Positions 21,445 to 34,230 of a DNA stretch of 64,000 bases are shown here, piece after piece. How positions within the stretch are numbered: the first letter of the stretch is position 1; each line of letters begins with the position of its first letter. A program made the position numbers and the translations under genes. The stretch is from Parapristionchus giblindavisi (lineage: Eukaryota > Nematoda > Chromadorea > Rhabditida > Diplogasteridae). The notes under the pieces are model-generated. The model saw only the letters and a program-made list of their open reading frames with translations. It was not told the DNA's origin and ran no database searches. Where the stretch lies: NCBI GenBank assembly GCA_943737045.1, contig CALSFV010000320.1, positions 124,001 through 188,000 of the forward strand, in the 5' to 3' direction.

Positions 21445-24185
21445 ACTGAAAATAATTATAATATTAATAATAACTATTGTCTCTTGAGGATGATAATCGT
21501 GAAATGGTTACAAAATTATTTACGAAATCCCTGAGTATTAGAAATGGGAGCACACTGAATATGAGACAACGCGACATCAGCATGAAAATAGACAAGATCA
21601 AAGAAGGAACTTTGTTAATTGGGAAATAATACAGCGAAGGTCGCTCGCGTCACTGTTTACACTATTAAGATCACAAATTACTTCCAAAGTGCAAGAAAAC
21701 AGTGAGACACACACTATAAGGATAGACGATATGAGACGAGACAACTATTCGTTTGGTTATCACACTACTATCTTTTTGCTAGTACAAAAACTAGACGCAA
21801 TACACCACATGTAACGAATGATCACGAAAGTTAAAATGATAAACGTTGAAAGGGTGTTCAAACCATGTTTTGTTGGTGTGAATGTCTACCCTATAACGGA
21901 ACATGAATCAGAGTGAAAGAAGAAACGAGATTTGAGGAGAAAAGAGTATGACAAGCTAACGATTGGAAGGGTTAATAACTTGTACTAACAAAGCATTCAG
22001 CAGTAGTTACCGAGCATTTGCCCTTTAACTTTGACAAGATCTCGGAGTGGGAGAAATGGTTATCGAAAGAAAGTGAACAGCATGAGAGAAGTCATAAACA
22101 TAAATTAAAGTAATAATATTAATAGATATACAAGAATAAGTATGCATGTACTTTAAATATAACACATTCAGAGGAGAGTGAGGGGATAAAGAAGGATGAA
22201 AGAAGGTGATAGAAGACAGGGAAGAGGTCAGGAGAGATAGAGAGACCTACGGTGAGAGAATGGTAGAGAAGACTAGAGAGGGTCAAGAGAGAATGTACAC
22301 CATTGAGTTTGTTTGACACATGGAAGTGTTAATTGATAAAAAGGGTTCTAGCGGGGAGATGAAGAGATAGTGAGATATGGGGAGAAGTTGAGAAAAGGAG
22401 TGTCAGAGAGACGAGGAAAGAAGAAACAAAGACCATACTACGAGACGATCGTTATACAGGTGTAAGGTGATTAGTTCCAAAACAAGAGATACTTGATTGA
22501 TGGATGATTATTGCACTCTCAAACCACAGAAAGAGAGATTATGATTAGACTTGATTGCACAATAACAAAAAGATTTAATGTTGACATAAAAATGAAATAA
22601 GAGTAAATCTTTGGTCGACCTATCTGTTGACATAGAAGATATGACAAGTGAGAAATAGAGATGAAAAGAAGAAGAAGAAGATCAAACAAACACGATCATT
22701 CACGAAAACATATGGTACAGTTATGCGAAATAAGTAACGGCCTTTGACATGGAGATTACTCTACCATCTCTCTATTTATACCGAGTCAAGTCTGACTATA
22801 GCTTTCGTCATGATATACCGAATAATTTATGGAATATACAGTAGACATAGAGACAACAAGGTGATATCATATACGTAACTCATCAAAACATGGGTGCAAC
22901 CGACGAGAAAGTGGAACAGAAGTGAGGTCAACAACGATGTTCCGAAGTGGGAAGTTAATTTATTTTGTTTCGAGTTTCATTCCTTTTTATTTTCTCTGAT
23001 GTACTCCGCAAGATCTCGCAAAAGAACGTTGGTGCACAATACCTACACAGTCGAAGTAAATCTCTCCTAAGTATATATATATTTATTCACCGCAAGGTAA
23101 AAAAGTATATTTGCGAGTATCATTTATTACCCAACCAGCAACAAAAATTACATTGTTGCTAAAAGTAATTAAAAGGGAAATCACATTGATCCGAAAATGA
23201 ATGGGTCTGTCTGAACTATGGCAGAAGTCCTTCGACCATAGCGGCGATTACTTTGCCCCTCACAGTCATCGATGAATAATCACAGAAGTTAAATTTGAAG
23301 TTGTACCGCAATAATATAGAAAAAAAGACTTTTGTTCCAATCTAATATTATACTTTTCATTGAATTGTGTGTGATTTTTTCTCTCGAGCGTCCACTGTCT
23401 GTGCCTTCGAATGTTGATTTAAAGCTAGCTTTGAACCTGACAATATTCTTTGAATTCGAGATTTCAAGCTTCTTTATTTCATTTGTAGTACCTGGAAAAT
23501 TCAAGACATTCATGGGAAAAATGAGAAAAAGTGTGGTACTGCACATAATCAGAAAAATGAATAATACGTTTCCCATGTACATCACATTACATTTCCCGTA
23601 CATGCATACATAATCTATTTTTAGGTCAAAAGTGGTTAATAAACGTCGATAAACGTCGAGAATAGAATGGAACAGATCTTATTGATTTTGAATGTATTTT
23701 AATACATTAAAAAAAAATGTCAGATCTTCGTCTAGATTTTACATCGACATCTACTACTATGATTTTGTTTTTATAAAGACAACTAATAGGAATAATAATA
23801 ATAGTAATAATAGGAACTCTTCTTTTTCTCTATATTTCTTGTAACAATAATATCTTTTCATTTGTTGCTCAAACGTTTACCACAATAGAACGCTTCCATC
23901 TATTTATTTTACCCCATGAAGCGTTTTGAATAAAAAATTTATTATGTACTCGTACTGTAGGTTTACCTAAAATTGCCATATATTTATATGAGAAGTTGTT
24001 AACATAGCAGAGATCGATGATGCTCGTTCTTTCCTTTTCGTTCTAACGAGTAGTATACATCTTGCTCACATGTGATTGCTTACGTGCAACTTGTCCATTT
24101 CAACCTTTTCTCTTTCCATCAAGTTCAGAAAATATTTATAAATTCATCAAATAAAAAGATTTATTTTAAAAAAATATGCAAATTG
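21445..24185. other. Intergenic, no supported gene
   Basis: 2.7 kb of AT-rich DNA with purine-rich low-complexity stretches (about 22180-22440, 22640-22690). A minus-strand frame at 23289-23603 starts with a hydrophobic segment but has no splice or homology support. Nothing else was recognised. Confidence 0.5.
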
Positions 24186-26788
24186 TCATGATCTCCCACA
24201 TCGCAGCATCTTGAACAATTCCCTTCGTATGGAAGTTGTGGAAAGCGCGTATATCAGCCATTTAGAGCTCTCAACTAGCACAACGACCGTACCGAGCAAA
24301 TTTGCGATGATTAGTTCTTGATAACTGAAATGAAAACAGAATTGAATAGTTTTGCTTTCTGCATCACTGCACTTCCGCATCATAACATGTATGTACCAAG
24401 ATTATATCAGTGCAATGAATTATTATAAGTAAATACTGCTAACACTGCATGACTGTACAAGGAAATGATGAAATAACAATTTCACGCCAGCATGCATGAT
24501 TCTTATTTCCTCTATCCATCGTCCCTTCAACTTACTACGGTCGAGTATTGAAGAGCGTGGTAGGGATGAAGAATGATAGAGAAAGGAAGAGGAATGAGAT
24601 AGCAAGTCTTTTCTCGGCCGATGGAGTATTGAGCAGTCTTGTTGAGCGATTACTCTGAAAAAATTAAATATGACTTTGATGCGATAGTTTCTTAACAACA
24701 CTCTGATCCCTTCAATTTCTCTTGTTTTTAGCCTTTTGTTTAATTACCCAAGATCATTGCTCATTGCTCCATAACTCCTATTTATAAAGTTTAATTTTAC
24801 ACTTACAGAAGCAGCGGTCGTTGCCGTAGTGTAAAAGTCTAGTTGGGAATCTGTAAAGAATTTGAGATCTGCGCATTCATCTGATTCTTTTCCATAGCAC
24901 AACTGAACAAAACAATTATATCATCATAAATCATCATAAATAATAGTGATTTTCCTAGTCAGCCCTAAAATAGTTAAAGAAGACTAACTCGGCAGTCTCA
25001 TTGTGCACTTCGGTCTCATCCTGTAGACTTTGTATAGAATAAGTATGTCGCAGAGCAGCATTATCCCAGAACAGAATGACTGAAATGAAAAGGATTTTCA
25101 ATAAAGGAAAAAGACGTACGAGATTCAATTTTAAATTCAAAATATCTAATCTGATTACATTGCATATTAAAATTATTAACGACATTAAATTGCGTTTCGT
25201 CGTAGTTTCCGAACAATAAACGTGCTTACTTGCAATACAAGGTTCATTTGATTGTAGAGAGCAGTGCCTGGCTTTGTGTAATCATACGCCCAATAGTTCC
25301 CTTGCTCGTAGTAACTGAAATGATATTTATATTACAATAGTTGTAATTTTTGATTTGAAAAATCTAGGGTATAATGGAGTATCAGAGACTACTCCACTTT
25401 ATAGCTGTTATTTGCTCGGTTGCACAAAATCTAACAAGACAGATATTAAAAAAATAACATTTTGGTATGGTTGATCTTTGGATGTTGTCGACGATATTTG
25501 TCTTATGATCTTCGTACTCTTACTGAACCTAGTGTTGTTTGGCAATCCAAGGACAAACAACTTTCTCTCGGGTCGTGCGAATATCCGGCTGAAACTCACA
25601 TGAAACCACAACATTCTGTGAGCATAGGAACAGTGAAAGCGATGGAGGCGACGAGAATTGCGAGCACTGAAAGCATTGATTAATATTGTTGTTTTAACAA
25701 TTAAAAATATAATTAGATTACTTTTAATTTAAGGAATTAGAACTTGGCACTTAAATAAGTCATTCTCACTGTAATCAAAATTCGCATGTGGGTATAGCAA
25801 TGTTGTATTTCTTCAAAAAAATATGGAAAATGTCTTGTAAGCCATCTTCACCTTCCCTATTTTCCCATTGTTTATTCTCCCCCATTTTATTTTCATGGCA
25901 AATCTTCTTCATTTATATCGTTTTTTACTTGATGAAACATCTTCGCGATGTATGATAAATAAAAAAAGCGAACCTATCAAATAAGCATGAACCAGTGTCA
26001 TGTGACGTATGATTATGGGCCTGTAGACGCCCAGGTAATGAAGAATAGACAGAATAGGTAGAGCAAGTAATTGACCAAACCATCGAATGCATTGGATTAT
26101 CAGAATAATCGTCACGAATGGTTCTCCTGATGAATGTGAATTATTACGGATCTTATGCATTAACGTGAAAGGAAATTTAAAAAAAAAGAATTTAGAGATT
26201 ATAAAATAGTATGTATATGATTCGATATTGAAAAGTATGAGTTAGAAGTAGTGGATAGATATCTAAACTTTAGTAGTTTATTTGAAAGAACTGAAGAGCA
26301 TTGATAAATTTTAATTGATGGCTCTTTGAGCGAAAATAAATCGGAATAGATAGTTGTGCACCTTACCTAGAGCTTCCTTTGAAAGTACTTCACTAGGAAT
26401 ATCATGGATTCGTGTAGCAATCATCACTATAATGTCCAATATCATTAGCACTCGTATAATCGAAAAGAGTGGAGCATCCTTGAGAGAGGGAACACGATGA
26501 AGCTGGAAATCGTAAAAGTAGGTATTTAGTTTTAAAATGTTTTAAAAGTCGTAGTTTAAGTAAAATTTACCGCCAGAATACACATGCAACCGATGGTGCA
26601 GAGGATGAACTGCCCTCCATGTTTGAGGACGAAGACAATCCAATCGAGGGTATTCATTGGCCACGCAATTTTGCTGTCATAATACATATATTTATTTTAT
26701 GCACTGGTAGTATAGATCACACGGGCTGTGAGAAATAATCTCAGTAATATTCGGGTGCGCAATGAGGTAAGATATGTAGACACAGATA
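24186..26788 (-). CDS. Seven-transmembrane G-protein-coupled receptor (serpentine type), 5' end missing
   Basis: Ten minus-strand exons join in phase: 26788-26723, 26673-26571, 26502-26367, 26126-25974, 25666-25600, 25314-25230, 25079-25029, 24902-24807, 24654-24539 and 24324-24186 (336 codons plus stop, after one leading base). An N-terminal N-I-T sequon precedes TM1 (QFILCTIGCMCILAL). TM2 is IIRVLMILDIIVMIATRI, TM3 runs through WFGQLLALPILSIL with YRP in loop 2, and TM4 is LAILVASIAFTVPML. Loop 2 outside is YYEQGNYWAYDY, TM5 GIMLLCDILILYK, TM6 ISFLFLSLSFFIP, and TM7 ends LIYALSTTSIRREL. It resembles nematode chemosensory or peptide receptors; the subfamily is not assigned. The donor after the TM5 exon (gtctac) is weak, and the exon for internal loop 3 (24807-24902) is unusual. 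The start codon exon is not identified. Confidence 0.8.
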
Positions 26789-28079
26789 CTGAATGCAATT
26801 CAAAGAGACCATGTTGTCATAATCTCAGCCTATGGATGAGCATAAATTGAAAATAGAAATGTAGACAGAATTAAAATAGACACAACACTACATACTTCTT
26901 GACCATTTGTTTACGTTTACTTGCACCAGGAAACCTTTGCAGTTGAATTTATAGAAATTATGAATGACTCTCATCAGGAACGAATTCTATCATGAGTTAT
27001 AACGAAAGACCTCAAATGATTGTACTGAAGAAAGATCAAATGAGTATAAAATATAGAAATTGTGGCAGATCGAAGGTGGGATTAGAGATAAGTTGAATGA
27101 ATGTGGGAATCAGGTAGTATTGTTATAAGACTGAATGAATAAACGAAATCAAACAAGAGATACTTGTAAGTGATATCAAAGATAGCGACTAAGTGAATCA
27201 AACGGAACACTTATTGCTATCAGGAGATTTATTATTAACCTCTTCCGTTCTTTCCCCAGTCTTGCACCGAATGGAAGATTCAAGGTGCAGATATTCTGAA
27301 GGATTAATATACATAGTATGTATGATAGTTAACCATATTGAGATCATATTGATATTGAGATGAATAGAAGAATACGAATAGATAGATAAATAGATAAGCC
27401 GATATAGCACGATCAATGAACTTCCTTCATTAATCACCAATACCTGGCTCTGTGTACAAACATCTGGGACACAAACAGTCTCTGTTATGTGTTGTCTGTG
27501 CTATCTTTCTTTTAAAACTTAAAGTGCTTTTTTTTACAAAACTTAAAGTGTTCTTATTATTGACCACTTGAAGTTTACTTTAAATTAACTACAAGTGAAA
27601 CGTAAGTGTACTTAAAGTGGCGTAGTTACTGTAATTTATTTCGTAAAACCTTTTTGTGTGCAGTATTTCGTACATTTTAAGTTTTGAAAAAGTCATAAAA
27701 ATCTATCTAGAGTAGTCCTATGGAGTGCATTCCACAGTACACTGCAACCAATGCATTATATAAGACCGTAACCATATCCTCTTCCTCATTCCATTTCCTT
27801 TCCAGCACATTATTCAATCTGATTCATTGCATTTACCTTCTCTTCGCTTGGTATAATTTTGCATTGAGGCCCTCAAAAATGGACGCCTGTCAAGAGAATA
27901 TGCTAATAAATGGATGGATGAGAATGCGGATGTGTAATGGAAGGAGTGGAATTTGGAATCGTATAGAAGGAGGAGCTTATGTCATTATGATATTAGCCGA
28001 CCCTTTCATAGCTGTAGTCTTACAGGAATTACCTGGTTGATCCTTAATTCTTATAGGTATACCGTACTCCAAGGACGAT
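26789..28079. other. Intergenic, with receptor 5' region and repeat fragment
   Basis: Should contain the missing first exon of the 7TM gene, but no convincing ATG exon was found. A fragment of the AAGTAGACTT repeat family lies at about 27506-27640. The plus-strand open frame at 27720-28040 has no splice or composition support. Confidence 0.5.
27506..27640. repeat. Fragment of the MITE-like family at 5263-5499
   Basis: Contains aaaacttaaagtg twice, cttgaagtttactttaa and gtgtacttaaagtgg, the same motif set as 5263-5499, but without complete ends. Confidence 0.5.
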
Positions 28080-28527
28080 ATGTCGTTCAAGATAATGATT
28101 GTTCTAGCTTCCATTGCTCTTGTAGCCAGTGAGTCGTACCGTACCTTTCTTGTGAAGAAATACAGTACTCTAGCAAATTTCAGACTCGGTTCCTCCATTC
28201 TGGGATCCTCGTTACAACGTCGATGCTGAGTTCGGTCCATACTCGGCATTCCAGAGATTTGGCCGTAGTGGTGTACAAGTAAGAATCAAATGATTCTAGA
28301 ATATCCTTAGTTTCTCCCCAGTGCTATAATTAGACTTAGGAAAGTAAACAAAACAATACTGAAGATAATTCAGCCCGATCCGTGCGACAATATCGCTATG
28401 ATCAAGACAGAGGAGGAGCTAAATCATGTAGGTTTCCTTTTCAGTCAAACTTGATTTCCTTAAATCAATGCTTACAGTATCTCGACTGCCTTCAAAGGGT
28501 CAAAGAGCAAGCTCTGTTGGATCTTGA
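28080..28527 (+). CDS. Small secreted peptide precursor, possibly RFamide-like
   Basis: Four exons: 28080-28128, 28184-28278, 28340-28427 and 28478-28527 (93 aa, phases join). Residues 1-16 (MSFKIMIVLASIALVA) form a signal peptide with cleavage expected near 16-18. The mature part is short and polar and contains FGPYSAFQRFGRSG. F-x-R-F-G-R is the form of an amidated FMRFamide-like peptide with a single-Arg processing site, although typical precursors use dibasic sites and several copies. Exon 3 could instead start at the stronger acceptor at 28319 (ctccccag), which would end the protein at CYN. A second open frame across exons 3-4 needs a different phase. An AATAAA signal lies near 28670. Secretion is well supported; neuropeptide identity is tentative. 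Confidence 0.55.
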
Positions 28528-28699
28528 AGCGAGAAGATTTATAAGAGAAGATATGATCTAAGGGCATCAATCTATCAAACCTTAGGTTCAAGATTAATTC
28601 AAGTGTTAATATAGCTTGATATTCTTCACTTCTTTTTACCCTCACTTCACTCCACTTCCATCCATTGAAGAATAAATTATTGTGATTAAATGATAAATC

Positions 28700-31104
28700 A
28701 TGTTAACATTTACACGCTAGAGTTCTCACAATGGAAGCAATAGAAAAACAAAGAAGTTTTAAAAAAATCTATAAATCACGTAGGAGTACTGTATGTCAGT
28801 TAACTTGAAATATAGTTCATAGTTTTACGTGAAAGGTGAAACAAATATGGAAAGAGACCGCTCTCCTAAGAGATTTTCAGAATCACACTGGAGTTTCCCA
28901 CCTTCTTCACAACGATATAAATGATATAAACAACGGGAAGACATATCTTTTTTGATGATTTGAATTGAAAGCGTTGAACTGATGCACTTTTCGAATCAGA
29001 AACAAATAATTAAATTATATTAGATGACTCTCGCGCACTGTTCCCATATTCTGATTTGCCTAAAATATATTTGATTTTAAATATTTTGCGAGTAATTCAC
29101 GTTTTCACTTTTCTCTAGTTTGCTCTGTCTCTGGAACCAAAACATAGTTGTTATTTCATAGTCTCCTGCGCCTATTCCCACATAGGGCGGCAAGGAAGCA
29201 GACAATAAAAGATCGTTGAACTTTAAGGACGCGAGTTTCTGGTACATCAAGTCTCACACTGTGTAAATATGTGAGATTTGCACCTACTCTTTTCTCAGCT
29301 TCCGTGCTTTCGAAACCATACACTTCTCCACACATACTCCACGGAATGTGAGTATAAATAATAAAGAAATAAGGAAAAAGATTATACTATAAATATACAG
29401 AAGAAAAACTTTGAAGCAATGAACTAAGGTTCGGTAACTTATATTATTCCTTATTCCATTACATTATACAGAACAGGAAAATCGGATGACATTAGAGATT
29501 CGATGGATATCCGTAGCTAAGATAGCGATATCGATTTTGGGTATAGCGCCAGTTGGGGAGAATGTTGGAAAAAGGAAAGAAATATGTCTGGGGAGGTCTC
29601 AACACTCAGATCGGGTCGGATATTACCAATTATAACCAATTCAGCGGGCAAAGAGTTCCAAATATCACTGTAACTATTATAACTATTAGCTTCACTTGTT
29701 GTAAGATAATTTAATGCATACAAGATAATAAAGGTTGGCAAAGAAGTTCAGATCAAAATTGAATTAACAGAAATTTGAATAATACACCGAAAACACATTA
29801 AAACAACTTAAAATCAATATAAATGAAACTTTATTAAGATACTGTAGGAAATAAATAGTTACCAATGAGAAGGAGTTTGATCAGACACTCCACATTGTTC
29901 TAATCAAAAGTTGATATTAAAGATATATTACGTGTCTAGACAAGTGCCTGATTCATTCTGTTTTTCGCTGATGTTTCAACTATTTTCTAGAGATATACGT
30001 GTGCATAGAACTTCTTTCTCTAACTTCATTTTGGCAACGCCCCTGGCGTGCCTGCAATTTCCTCAAGGTTAAAATGCACTTTCCTAAGAGGAAAGTCAGC
30101 CCGCACTATTTGTGTGTCTTGCCGAATATATTATACTGTCAGATAATCATGTGGGTTTTTGAAAGACATCGGCGTATTGAGATGAGTCAATGAAAGGATA
30201 AATCGGTCTGACTGAATACAGAATGACAGAATGAAGTCGAATCTGCAATCGCTATCAAAGCTATGCTTATTAAGGGTAGAATTTTTTACCAAATGGAGAA
30301 TTAATTAATAATTTAATTTCTTACAATGCTCATGTGCACTCACGGTTTTTGTTATACTTAGAACATAACATCCCACGATAAACGACGCAGACGCCACGTC
30401 GGCATTTTGCTAGTTTTCACGGCTTTTATATAATATTTATAATATTTATTTTTCCTTATGCGTAACATTAAAACAGATGAAAGAAATTTGATAGATGGAG
30501 CATATATAAATAAATAAGGGAATGCTTATAGCTGCAATAACTAGATCACAGCATTGGGGGTTGGGAGGGGGTATGGAAATTTTATTGGGTTTTTATACGT
30601 TTTATTAAAAAATATTTTACTTTACAATCATTTTATAACCTTTGGGTGCATCCTTGGTTCTCTGATTATGAGTCAACCCTTTTTGGTCACAATATGTCGT
30701 TATTCCTATTAGTCTGAAGTAGGTAACGGATAACAGACATCACGTGATCTCATTAGCATGAACAAACAACAATACAAACTTGTCGTGTATTCAACTCCCT
30801 CTTTCAAGGGCAATGTAATAGCAAGGAAATTTTTATGCCAAGTAGTGTATAATGTAATGGCAACTTTGTTTATCATGAAGTATCAACTTTTTATGACCAA
30901 CTTTATGTGCGCTCCAGCAAAGAAAGTTTTCTCTGACCGACAATAATATTAATAAAATAAGAAAAATTTAGTATTACGGATATGTGAATTGGTAGCAGTT
31001 CTCATGATACATAACAGAAAGGGGTCGACATATCTGCTCCATGTTATGTTTGCGAAATGCTTTTCAACAGAAATAAATTTGACAAAAGTGATAAAGTGAA
31101 TATA
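28700..31104. other. Intergenic, no supported gene
   Basis: AT-rich, with scattered short open frames. Minus-strand pieces near 29517-29741 and 29862-29905 have plausible splice donors but no connected model. Nothing was recognised. Confidence 0.5.
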
Positions 31105-31669
31105 CCGTCAAAACGAAAAAAAGTGAAACATTTGTGACAATTTGTGACAAATTGTCACAAAAGATCACAAAGTGCCTATTTTTAGCGTTTTCACGAACTT
31201 GAAGATGTATTTTCTCAGGTATTTTAGTGTGGATGTGTTTGTCAAATGTAGAAGTGTATGACAAAAGTGAAATAATTAATCGGGAGCGCCACGGTGAAAG
31301 AATCTTACTGTAAAACTACTACCGCCGCGCTTTCTTCGTCTAATCATGGATGTACCTTTCATTACATGACTTCCTATAGCGAATTTGCACTGTTTGGATC
31401 ATGACATGGATCAGGTTGCAAAACAGGTATACTGTAGAAAATCCTACCGTATACCAGTTTCCCCAAACAGCGTTCACAGTGAATTATTTGAATCGCTTTC
31501 TTCACATGTCAATTAGGCTAGCCCGGTGATGCTCAAATACCCTATTATCTAATAAAAAACTTGCAACCATGTTTTGATATCATGAAACAAAATTTTCAAA
31601 ATCTTGTGAACTTTTGTGACAATTTGTCACAAATTGTCACAAATGTTTCACTTTTTTTCGTTTTGACGG
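31105..31669. mobile_element. MITE with CCGTCAAAACG termini
   Basis: The ends are inverted copies starting CCGTCAAAACGAAAAAAAGTG and continuing through TGAAACATTTGTGACAATTTG. TA dinucleotides flank both ends (31103-31104, 31670-31671), as for Tc1/mariner-type insertions. Inside each end are nested TTTGTGACAA/TTGTCACAAA palindromes. It is 565 bp, with no ORF. Confidence 0.75.
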
Positions 31670-31962
31670 TATGATTCTTTTCACTCCCGAATTTCATTAC
31701 TTCTATGCATAAACCAACAATAATAACTTCATATTTCTTTCTTCTCATTACAAAATGAATATCGATCGGTAGATACTAACAAAAGTGCGGTAAAAAAACT
31801 CAAAAAAGGTGATTTCAAATATCATAATGCTTGTAATATTGGAAACAAAGAAATTATTCTGCACTTTAACAAGAAATTGAGTAAAAAATGAATTTGAAAT
31901 ATTTAATAATCAACAAAACTATCAATGATTGTTACAATCTATCGAAAATCTCCAATGCTTGG

Positions 31963-34230
31963 TCATTCTTCTGCAAGAAAAGAGAATTTTTATTTAAATC
32001 CAATTTAATTTTATATTCCTTATAGTTCTAGATAAGCCTATGGATGATGCTAATCGCATAATTACGACTTTTAAGTCTGATATGATAAATGAATTTTAAT
32101 TTTAAGATGAATAGTTCTAGATAACACTTACCGAATGGCTTGAGCAAATGAATGAATGGATTCAGCTTATATTTATCAGTGTAAGCATCCATGACTGAAA
32201 TAAACATATTTGAACGCTTGATTGTTTTTTTTTAAATTACTTAATTTTTTCACTGGGTATTCATGAGGGAATAAACTAAAAGTTAGAAAATCTGGGAAGA
32301 GTAGAGTATCGAAATGTATAAAATGACTAGTTTTTAAAACATACAAGGAACAGTGCAAGCTCTCCACTCATCCGGAGTGATCTTCTTATCGAGATCGTAA
32401 TCGCAAAAACGAAAGAAGTTCCGTGCACATTTCCTCACTCCATTCCACATTCGAATTGATTTTCGATAAGACCGCCATTCTGATCGTTCCAGAATCTAAA
32501 AACAGAGAAAAACATAACAATCGTTATCATAATAAATTGTGTTATTTCGAAGTTCGTATGTTGAGAAATTGAGGGATAATTTCTGTCAAGTTTTGCACAT
32601 GTGTTCAGCTGCGGCGCGCATTTGCGTACATAATTTAATTCCTCTGCTTATTAATATTTTTTTTCGATTCTCGAAATCTAAATCGTGAGTGTCAACGATA
32701 TCAAGTAATTTTTTACTACCCATCAAAAATAAAGCCATTGCATGTTGCTGAGTTCCGCACGGGGGGGGGGGGCATGTACAAGACTCAACCGGGCTGTTCA
32801 TACATTGTTTTTGTTGGAGTCCATCTGATCGAATTTCCACTGAACAGCGTGAACGATAATATCTAAAAAATTGCATCAGTAGCCATGTCTTGCTTACTTT
32901 TTTAAAGTCTAACCTTCTTCATTTGGTTCTCCGCCTCTCTCGTTAATGAAAGTATCAAGCAGCCTATTGTAGAATCTCTTTTGGTTTGGTCTCTTGCAGC
33001 CTGAATCAAGTGATTTGCATCAGAGAGTTCATAGGAAAATTCTCCGTACGTTTGATCTTTCTTAGCTTGCCCTCTTTTTTCGAAAGCTTCGGTGGAGCAG
33101 TTCCGGTGTCTGCTTTCTCTATTTTCTTCATCTTAGTCTCCTCGCAATCTTAATTTTTTTGTTTTTGTACCATGAAGTTCTATAGATTATAGATAATAAT
33201 TCGAGTAACAGATATTCTGCAATACCTTGAACGGGGTGTCCTGAGAAGATATCTACACACCAGCACAAAGACTCATCGAAGCATTGCAGTCGAACGTACA
33301 AACTATTAGATATCAAGTCTCAAGTAAGCATTTAAATTCAGAGAAAGTATTAGGTTAGCAGGAAAGTCTTTGTACATTTCCAAAACTTTTTTCTTCGAGG
33401 AAACAATAGCACGAGATCAATTATAATTGTCATCACTATTGACAACATGGAGATGTCCATCGTTATTTTAATTTACGGATTTCATCCAAATAGAACCTAG
33501 CTGGGCGCGAAGCAAAGTTTTATAAAATTACAAAAGTTTTTCATACACCACGCAAATGCCGAACTTAGTAAACTTCTCCACCGTTGAGAAAAACGCACTC
33601 CAAAATTTTCGCCAAATTTCGGCAGGTTTTCTCTGAACGTTTTTTTAAATGCATATAATTTTATTTTTGCTGAAAGCCCAATGAAATGACGAGAAAACGT
33701 CATAAAATTCGATAAAATAATCGAAAATGCTATTTCGCGCAAAAAGTGGGCGGAGTCAGAGTATTGCGCGACAAAGAGCTGATTTTGTATTGTTCGGACA
33801 GTTTTAATTCTATAATATATGAGTCTAAACAAAAGATTTCCCGTGAAGATACCTCTCATCTTTTCTATCACATTGTGGAAGATATTGCTTGGTGTCACTG
33901 AGACTGTGATGCTCTTCTATCTCAGCTAAAAGACGTTTTCTTAATTCCATACAAGGTTTCGGACCTGAAATTAGTTACTCAATTATTCACATTACCACAT
34001 TGACTGATTTGCCCGTCCCCGCACCATGTTGATATTTTTTTCATTCATATCTCTTTTGATCTCATGATTAATAAGATAAATGAAATAAATGTTGTAAACA
34101 ACTCACTCAAATCAATCGGTGGAGTAGTGATTGGAGTGTCGTCATCGATGACTATTGTTAAGCCTCCGAATGAGAATTCACCTTCAGATGTCACCAAGAA
34201 TTCAATTTCTGTTTTTCTCCTCATATTCAT
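31963..34230 (-). CDS. SMOC/testican-like secreted protein (thyroglobulin type-1 plus EF-hand), partial model
   Basis: Minus-strand exons 34230-34107, 33964-33853, 33302-33226 and 33131-32914 join in phase. They encode a thyroglobulin type-1 repeat: PCMELRKRL..., YLPQCDRKDE, LQCFDESLCWCVD. A second repeat-like exon lies within about 32865-32700 (RCSVEIRSDGLQQKQC...SCTC). Its frame does not join the previous exon, and it runs into a 12-13-base G/C homopolymer at about 32760. Exons 32495-32345, 32194-32132 and 31970-31963 then join in phase and encode KCARNFFRFCDYDLDKKITP followed by DEW, a SPARC-type extracellular calcium-binding EF-hand. Domain order matches SMOC/SPOCK matricellular proteins. 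The first listed exon lacks a signal peptide and may be internal (acceptor just upstream). The break could be an assembly error in the homopolymer, a missed exon, or real damage. Confidence 0.65.

Noticed and set aside
27720..28040. 106-codon plus-strand ORF upstream of the peptide gene
   Set aside because: No signal or domain, no splice signals, and antisense and other frames are equally open.
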